DNA from: Gamsiella multidivaricata
Taxonomy: Eukaryota > Mortierellomycota > Mortierellomycetes > Mortierellales > Mortierellaceae
Direction of reading: 5' to 3'
Assembly (NCBI RefSeq): GCF_025024155.1
Contig: NW_026251788.1
Span: 62,001-126,000, forward strand
Length of the DNA: 64,000 nt
The translations under genes and the position numbers were made by a program. The notes under the pieces were generated by a model. It ran no database searches. It saw nothing but the letters and a program-made list of their open reading frames with translations, and was not told the origin of the DNA. Below, piece after piece: positions 58,682-64,000 of the stretch (position 1 is its first letter; each line of letters opens with the position of its first letter).

Positions 58682-60610
58682 ATGTTCGACCGGAGGCGCA
58701 AGAGAAAAAATGGAGAGCAATTGCCCATAGAAAGGCAGTGCGCGCCGTGGGGGGTGGTCCAACGACACCTGGGGAAGAAAGACATTGCTTGCCTCATGCG
58801 GACATGCCACCAATTGAACATATGGTGTGCCCCCTTCCTCTATCAAACACTCCAAGGGAATGACGACTATCGCATCATGGACTTGACTGATTCTCTGAAG
58901 GCCTTTGCCAGGAACTCCCACCATGTGGAAAAGCTCCACACAAGGACCCCCTTCATGTCCCTTCTCTACAATTGCCTGCTCGCTTACCAGGTACTCTACC
59001 CTCCACCATTGGATCAAGCACTCCCTGCTTGGCTCCCTCGACTTGACAACACTCTGTCCGACCGCAGCATGATCATCCCATCCCTCCAATGACCAGTCTT
59101 TTGGCATTCACCTACGACCCCCTGCACGACTCCCGTAGGGATCACTCAACGTTCATGCTGGCCTGCAAACTCACTACTGTCCGTCAGGCTCAAGTCTATG
59201 GAATCCTTCACTATTCTCCTCAAGTGGAAAGCCTCTTCTTGAATATCGCTATTGACGGTCTAAGGGACACTCAACTCTTGGCAGCAGCCGTTTCCAAGAT
59301 GGTGAATCTTCAGTCGTTGTCTGTTCAAACCCTCGGGTTCGATTGGCCAGAGTCAAGGTTCATGCCGACCATCGTCGCATGCTGCCCGCCTCTCTCATAG
59401 CGCTCGATATCTGGCTTCACATAATGGATATGGAGAATCGTTACGTAAGTGAGGATCAGAAAACTGAGGAAGAGGAGGAAGCCGAAGCGGAGGCTGTCAG
59501 GCACTTTACGCCTTTATTCGGGGAGGAGAATGGAGTGTCCGTCGCGCCGAGGCAAGGACAGCTTGGCCGACTTTTCCGACTGGGTGTTACAGATCTTACT
59601 TCTCTTACTGTCGAGTAGATCTTCCTGGTCTTCAAGCAATGCCCAAATCTCACCGACTTCTTCAGTCTAGTGCTCAGCCAAGACGTTGATCCTTTGGATG
59701 TCGCAAAGTACATTGACGAGCACCGCCCAAAAGTGAATCGCCTGGTACGTAATAGCAGGTATCGCAATCTCCAGTTGATCATGGATGTCATGAACACCTT
59801 GCCCACCCACACTGTCCAAATCCTCATTTGCTTCTGGTTTAACGAATCTTCAACTGACCTGGCCTCCCATCTCTTGAGGCACTCGGCCTCGCTCCGCGAG
59901 GTTTATTTGGAGCAGTGCCAAGAATTCAACAACAAGGCCATCCAGTCGATCCTCGTTCACTGTCAAGCACTCGAGGCCTTCAGCCTCAAGTCCAGCGCAG
60001 CATGGAAAATCAAGTTTGATCTTGCCGACGCCATAGAGTTTCCATGGGCCTCCACCTGTCTCGAGGATTTGCGCCTGCTGATCGCCATGGACTACATCGA
60101 ACCCACACCTGAAGGACCTTTCTACAAACGTCTGCCGCCAATCAATATCACTGCTGCCGAGTACAGCCAGACGGTCATGCTCGAGAAACTATACCGCCAA
60201 ATCAGCCGCCTCGTCAACTTGGACAAGCTTGTTCTGAGGCTCATCGTTTGCAAGCACCCAACCGACATTGCTTCATACACCGAAATCTCGTTCCCTGGCA
60301 TGCTCTCACTTCCCGTGAAGACTCTGATCGATTTGGATACCTGCATCTCTTGGCGGGCCTCAAGAAACTCCGCCTACTGCACAGAGTCATCATGGCGCGC
60401 AGCGACGAGACCGTCAAGTTGATAGGACCGCCTGAAGTTGAATGGATTGTCCAGAACTGGCCGTCACTGGAAGATGTCAAATTCTTTCATAATCCGGAAC
60501 CAGGGCAACCTGCACCTCCACCGAAGTCGTCCTGCTTTCAGTGGCTCCACGAGCAAATGCCTCGTCTCAAGATGGACTTCAAACGGAAGGAGGCAAACCG
60601 GGGTATTTAA
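58682..60610 (+). pseudogene. F-box/leucine-rich-repeat protein relic
   Basis: Pieces of one protein lie in successive frames. An F-box-like start (LGKKDIACLMRTCHQLNIWC, about 58770-58830) leads to YQTLQGNDDYRIM. After a frame change near 59090 come MTSLLAFTYDPLHD and SPQVESLFLNIAIDG with LRR character. A one-base shift near 59385 leads to ASLIALDIWLHIMDMENRY; an in-frame TAG at 59616-59618 interrupts before IFLVFKQCPNLTDFF. LRRs continue (SASLREVYLEQCQEF), then a last shift near 60335 leads to HLLAGLKKLRLLHRV and WPSLEDVKFF. The first break could instead be an intron (CAG GTACTC to GACCAG), but the others look like mutations. F-box/LRR families are large in Mortierella-type genomes; intact members select SCF substrates. 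Confidence 0.7.
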
Positions 60611-60633
60611 ACAAATTAGCCCTACTCCTTTCT

Positions 60634-60775
60634 CGTTTATCGCTTGTTGAATGCCTTGTTGAATGGATGTTTATGGAATGTTTAAGGTTTGTTGAATAAT
60701 TTTTATTGGAATCTAAATGGATCAACAAGCGTTCAACAAGCATTGAAGAAGGAATAGTCTAGCAAGCGATAAGAT
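60634..60775. repeat. Imperfect inverted repeat after the F-box relic
   Basis: TTATCGCTTG at about 60638 is matched by CAAGCGATAA at about 60762. CTTGTTGAATG-type blocks on the left match CAACAAGCATTGAAG on the right, with several GTTGAAT/TTCAAC repeats between. The arms are interrupted, so this may be a decayed small element or a transcript-end hairpin. Confidence 0.4.
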
Positions 60776-60944
60776 CTCGATGGCCCTTTCTTGATGCAAA
60801 ATTCCTTCTTGCTTCGCCCAAAAATAAATTTCCTCCACATCCACTACTGCCAAACACCCTTCATCCTTGCACATTCACTGCTTGGCCCTTATCACTCAAA
60901 GCCATTTCCTTCGCTCCTCCCCCAACCACTATATCCCTCTTACA

Positions 60945-62629
60945 ATGACTACTGAGGACATGGATGCAACGTGTAACCAAGCGTATGTGAAGTGTGCCTT
61001 TGTTACTTTTTACATCGATATTGGTCCCCATGCTGACTCGACACGAATCTATCGAATCTATAATCCTGCTGCTGGATCTGTCTGAGCACCTCGAACATGC
61101 AGAACATGCATATGCGGTCAAACTGGCCAGTCCAGAATTACCTCCAGGGACTGCTCTGATAAGCCCAATAACGCGCCCGAAAGGTAAATTCTTTTTTTGT
61201 TTTTTTTTTTTCTTTTTCTTTTTATTTTTTTTAAAGAGGTGGACTTACAGATAGTCTGAACTAACCGCTGAGTACTTCTCACCATGCGCGCTGATTTAAT
61301 TACCGCCTACAATCGCCGGCATAGCACATTGGATTTATATGTGCTACGCATCGGCCGACTGAGTGCTATGCAGTCCCAAACTTTGCGAGCAACGTGGATC
61401 GCGATCGTTATTATTTGCATCTTTTGCTCCTGCATGTTAGAGGATCGACCAGCTTCAAACACTGGCGAGCTTTATACCACTTACTGGGAGGCCGCCAGTG
61501 CGCGCGGATTGCTGGATGATGACTGAATGGCACCGGTGTCTTCAGGAGGTTGCAGGCCAGCAAAGCCCTGCGGCCTTACGCCATCTTTTTGCCATAGTTC
61601 TACATCTATGCAGCCCATCCAATACTTTCGAATTATGGGAAGAGTTCGCTGATGATCTATCTCAGGAATTTTTTATATGTTGCTGAAGATCGCTCGACTG
61701 ATGAAGAGGATGCCAAGCGCACTGCGCTGTTCCGCGTCACCGAAATTTTGAAGGGAGCTGGGACCAGTCTGGCGGTCTATGAAGAGATGCCTCGAGACTT
61801 TCGCAACCTCATCGATCGCCAGCCCAACAATGATGAACTTGGACAGCATGCAGAGCTCGACGCTGAGGCAGTTGCGGCTAAGGTAGCTCATGACTTGGAT
61901 TTCTGCAACGACGATCAAAAAGCGCTGTACGCTGCAATCACAGCAGCGCTGAATAACATGAATGAAGGCGCGGCGAATGTGTTCTTTATTGATGGACCAG
62001 GAGGAACGGACAAGTCTTTTTTGTACAACACTTTGATTGCCCACATCCAAGGAAGGCGCGAGAAGGATGTGATCGTAGTTGCGTCATCTGGAATTGCTGC
62101 TCAGGTCTTGACAGGAAGTCGCACAGCCCATTAGACTTTCAAAATCCCCCTACAGGTCATGGAAAGCTCAATGTGCAATAATCCTCCAGGCATGCCTCCC
62201 CACGAGTTGTTGCTGAAGGTAGGTCAGCCCATCATTCTCCTTCGGAATATGGACGGGAAATCCGGTCTCTGCAGTGGTGCCCGTGTGATTGTTCGAGCAC
62301 TCCGTTGGAGATACATCAGTACAGAGATCCTTAATGGTCACCTCAAGAGATGGACAGTGCTTATTCTACGCATACCTCTCACGACCCTGGACGACGGATC
62401 TATGCCAAGCAAGTTCACTAGGCGCCAGTTTCCTGTCAAGCCTGCGTTTGCCATGACCATTAACAAGGTGCAAAGACAAACACTTGCTCACGTTGATGTT
62501 TACCCTCCTCACCACGTCTTTGGTGCTGGGCAATTGTATGTCGGCTTCTCGCGTTGCAAACACCGAGACAACTTCAAGGTCCTGCTCGAAAATGGTGCCA
62601 TAGATGGAAGGGAGGGCGTTTATACCTGA
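60945..62629 (+). pseudogene. PIF1-like helicase relic, probably Helitron-type
   Basis: Fragments of one helicase occur in several frames. LDLYVLRIGRLSAMQSQTL, EWHRCLQEVAGQQSPAALRH and LWEEFADDLSQEF belong to the segment before the helicase in Mucoromycota PIF1-like proteins. Then a longer frame (61652-62134) has NDDQKALYAAITAALNN and the Walker A GPGGTDKSFLYNTL, where the usual GGTGKS has Asp in place of Gly. It stops after VLTGSRTAH. The next segment (62159-62629) resumes at PPHELLLKVGQPIILLRNMD and continues with FAMTINKVQRQTLAHVDVYP and QLYVGFSRC. The DEVSM-type motif II region between them is absent, a deletion. I could not define Helitron termini, so the Helitron label is inference. Confidence 0.75.
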
Positions 62630-62884
62630 AATATCGTATGTAGAAATCTACTGAACGTCCAATAAAGCTTATTTATTTTTTTGTCTCAGTGTGCCACGGG
62701 CAGTTCTACTACTAGAAAATAAAATGAAGAGAACAATGGGCTTAATCTCAGCTGATCGTAGCTCAGTGTACATGCTGGCTCACATAGCAGAATCTTCTTG
62801 TCTTTTGTCTATTCTCAACAAAACTCTTCCTGCCACCTTTTTCCACACAACACACGCAATTCTCCACTTCAGACGTATTTTGCA

Positions 62885-63519
62885 ATGGCCAGCCAGGACG
62901 AATATGACAACTATTTCCCTTTTGGCGAGGATGAAGACGAGGACGACAGCGACAACAACTATAGTGGGCCTTCTGCAAGACGATCACCTGTAAGTCTGTA
63001 ACTCGATATTTTCCAAATGCTGCCCAAAATCTGCTGGCCCTAAACTTATTGCTAACGCGTCTTTTGCGCGCCTCATTGCTTCTGTAGGCTCTCCTGACCC
63101 GACGCTATCAGAGTACACGTAGAGAAGGTTTATAGTACTCCGACCACAACAGTCTTATACAAGACCAACTTTGTGGTGGGTCATATGAAGTCTTGGACAC
63201 GCCAGCGGATGTGGAAATCACAACACAGCAATCGCCGGAAGCGTCTGCAAGGAGCGAGGCCAATATCTATGCTACGTCCTACCGCGGCAAAAGAGGGCCT
63301 CCCAAAACTCTTTCTCCTCCCCTTGCAGAACAGCGGCAACCGCCTTTAAATGTCAGTTCAGCAAGGTTTCACCGTTCAATTTCATCTCTTCATCTCCTCG
63401 GTTCACCCTCCTCTTCCGCGCAATCCGGTACACCACGAATCCCACAGTTGCTTCGGCAAGGACACATTCATCAACAGCGCGCACTGCAGCCCAATCCACT
63501 GTCGCTTCAGCATGGTTAA
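62885..63519 (+). CDS. Low-complexity acidic/Ser-rich protein, 3' part uncertain
   Basis: Not recognised. Exon 62885-62989 starts MASQDEYDNYFPFGEDEDED. The donor CCT|GTAAGT joins in phase to 63136 after the acceptor TTTATAG, giving about 162 residues to the TAA at 63517-63519. The second exon is Ser/Pro/Gln-rich (SSARFHRSISSLHLLGSPSS). Beyond the stop, Ser-rich frames of the same style continue in different frames (for example MVYQAPASPSRSRVPSLSS at about 63650), so further splicing or frame decay is possible before the window edge. Confidence 0.4.
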
Positions 63520-64000
63520 TTACATGTAAGCTTCAGTCGTTATCGGGAGTTCCAAGCTTCCTCCAGTTCTGCCTCCACAAGGACCTCATCCGACACTGCA
63601 CAGCGTAGACGTGTGCATAGCACTCTTCCCAATTCATTCACTCAACGCATGGTCTACCAAGCACCTGCATCGCCCTCCCGTTCGCGCGTGCCTTCTCTAT
63701 CATCCCGCAACCTCACCAATGCTTCACTCTTTGTCAGCTCTCCCTGCAGCAAATTCTTTGGAGCAGCACCGACGTGACGTACGAGACGGTCGTAGTGCGC
63801 CAGACGGATGGTATCGGTTATATGGCTCCCTCGAACTTAGCACCATACCCAAGCCTGAACAATGCGACGACGCTCCTCCGCCACAAAGACTGTTAGCAAA
63901 GATCTTAAGACCGAAGTCCTCGCGCAAGAACACCCAGTCAGTTCTTTGATGATTCGAATACTTCCTCAAGTTTGACCACCACATGAGCCTGGCCATTGTT
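63520..64000. other. Window edge with open low-complexity segments
   Basis: On the plus strand, segments in different frames read SRSRVPSLSSRNLTNASLF, VTYETVVVRQTDGIGYMAPS, then TVSKDLKTEVLAQEHPVSS. They could be short exons of the gene beginning at 62885 or a decayed copy. The order cannot be settled from the sequence alone. Confidence 0.3.

Noticed and set aside
58978..59097. Break in the F-box relic read as a mutation only
   Set aside because: A donor (CAG GTACTC) and acceptor (GACCAG) bracket this break, so an intron is equally possible; it is not counted as proof of pseudogenisation.
1..64000. tRNA, rRNA or CRISPR elements
   Set aside because: No cloverleaf with A and B box sequences, no rRNA stretches and no spaced direct-repeat array were seen. 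The TNT, CT, GGTTGCTT and TTTC repeats are simple microsatellites.

Overview
The window looks like a nuclear chromosome segment of a fungus, most likely an early-diverging one of the Mortierella type (Mortierellomycota/Mucoromycota). The signs are intron-containing genes on both strands with mostly GT-AG introns of about 80-160 bases, Ser/Thr/Gln-rich low-complexity protein regions, long poly-T/poly-A tracts in introns, a DIS3L2/Ssd1-type gene that keeps its nuclease residues, an F-box/LRR relic, a PIF1-like helicase relic and a Fanzor-like relic. There is no bacterial operon structure, rRNA, tRNA or CRISPR array that I can see. The genus is an inference.

Layout. 0-8 kb (+): ribosomal protein eL6, a secreted S41-type peptidase, and an AVT3/4-like vacuolar amino-acid transporter. 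8-10 kb (-): an acidic, Ser/Arg-rich protein of unknown function. 10-17.7 kb (+): an OB-fold/CCCH/methyltransferase fusion protein, an ATF/CREB-type bZIP factor with two upstream ORFs, a roughly 2 kb gene-free stretch, a SURF4/Erv29 cargo receptor and the Pol I/III subunit RPC19. 17.8-18.9 kb (-): a decayed, 3'-truncated gene resembling Fanzor/TnpB-like proteins. 19-24.4 kb (+): the splicing factor CLF1 (crooked neck) and a mitochondrial MTF1/rRNA-dimethylase-type factor. 24.8-28.8 kb (-): a DUF427 protein and a CCCH-RWD-CHY zinc-finger protein. 29.3-38.2 kb (+): an SSD1/DIS3L2-like RNB protein and the checkpoint kinase CHK1. 38.3-43.5 kb (-): a seven-exon SNF2-family ATPase, divergent by 148 bases from VPS27 (ESCRT-0, +), followed by cullin-4 (+). 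50.5-52.3 kb (-): indoleamine 2,3-dioxygenase. 53.7-57.5 kb (+): a RAMA-domain plus multi-PHD protein. 57.5-64 kb is a degraded accessory region: an F-box/LRR pseudogene, an imperfect palindrome, a PIF1-like (Helitron-type) helicase relic, and a low-complexity gene running toward the window edge.

Most genes are unrelated housekeeping functions: translation, splicing, Pol I/III, ER export, endosomal sorting, ubiquitin ligase and checkpoint. Exon joins were worked out by hand from GT/AG sites and reading phase. The multi-exon models given below close in frame over their full length, except the 5' end of eL6 and the terminal gene.

The items most worth following are: the RAMA-PHD fusion, a candidate reader of modified DNA in a lineage known for DNA 6-methyladenine; the OB/CCCH/methyltransferase fusion; the Ssd1-like protein with four intact catalytic aspartates and a leader dense in CNYUCNYU-type motifs; and the Fanzor-like relic.
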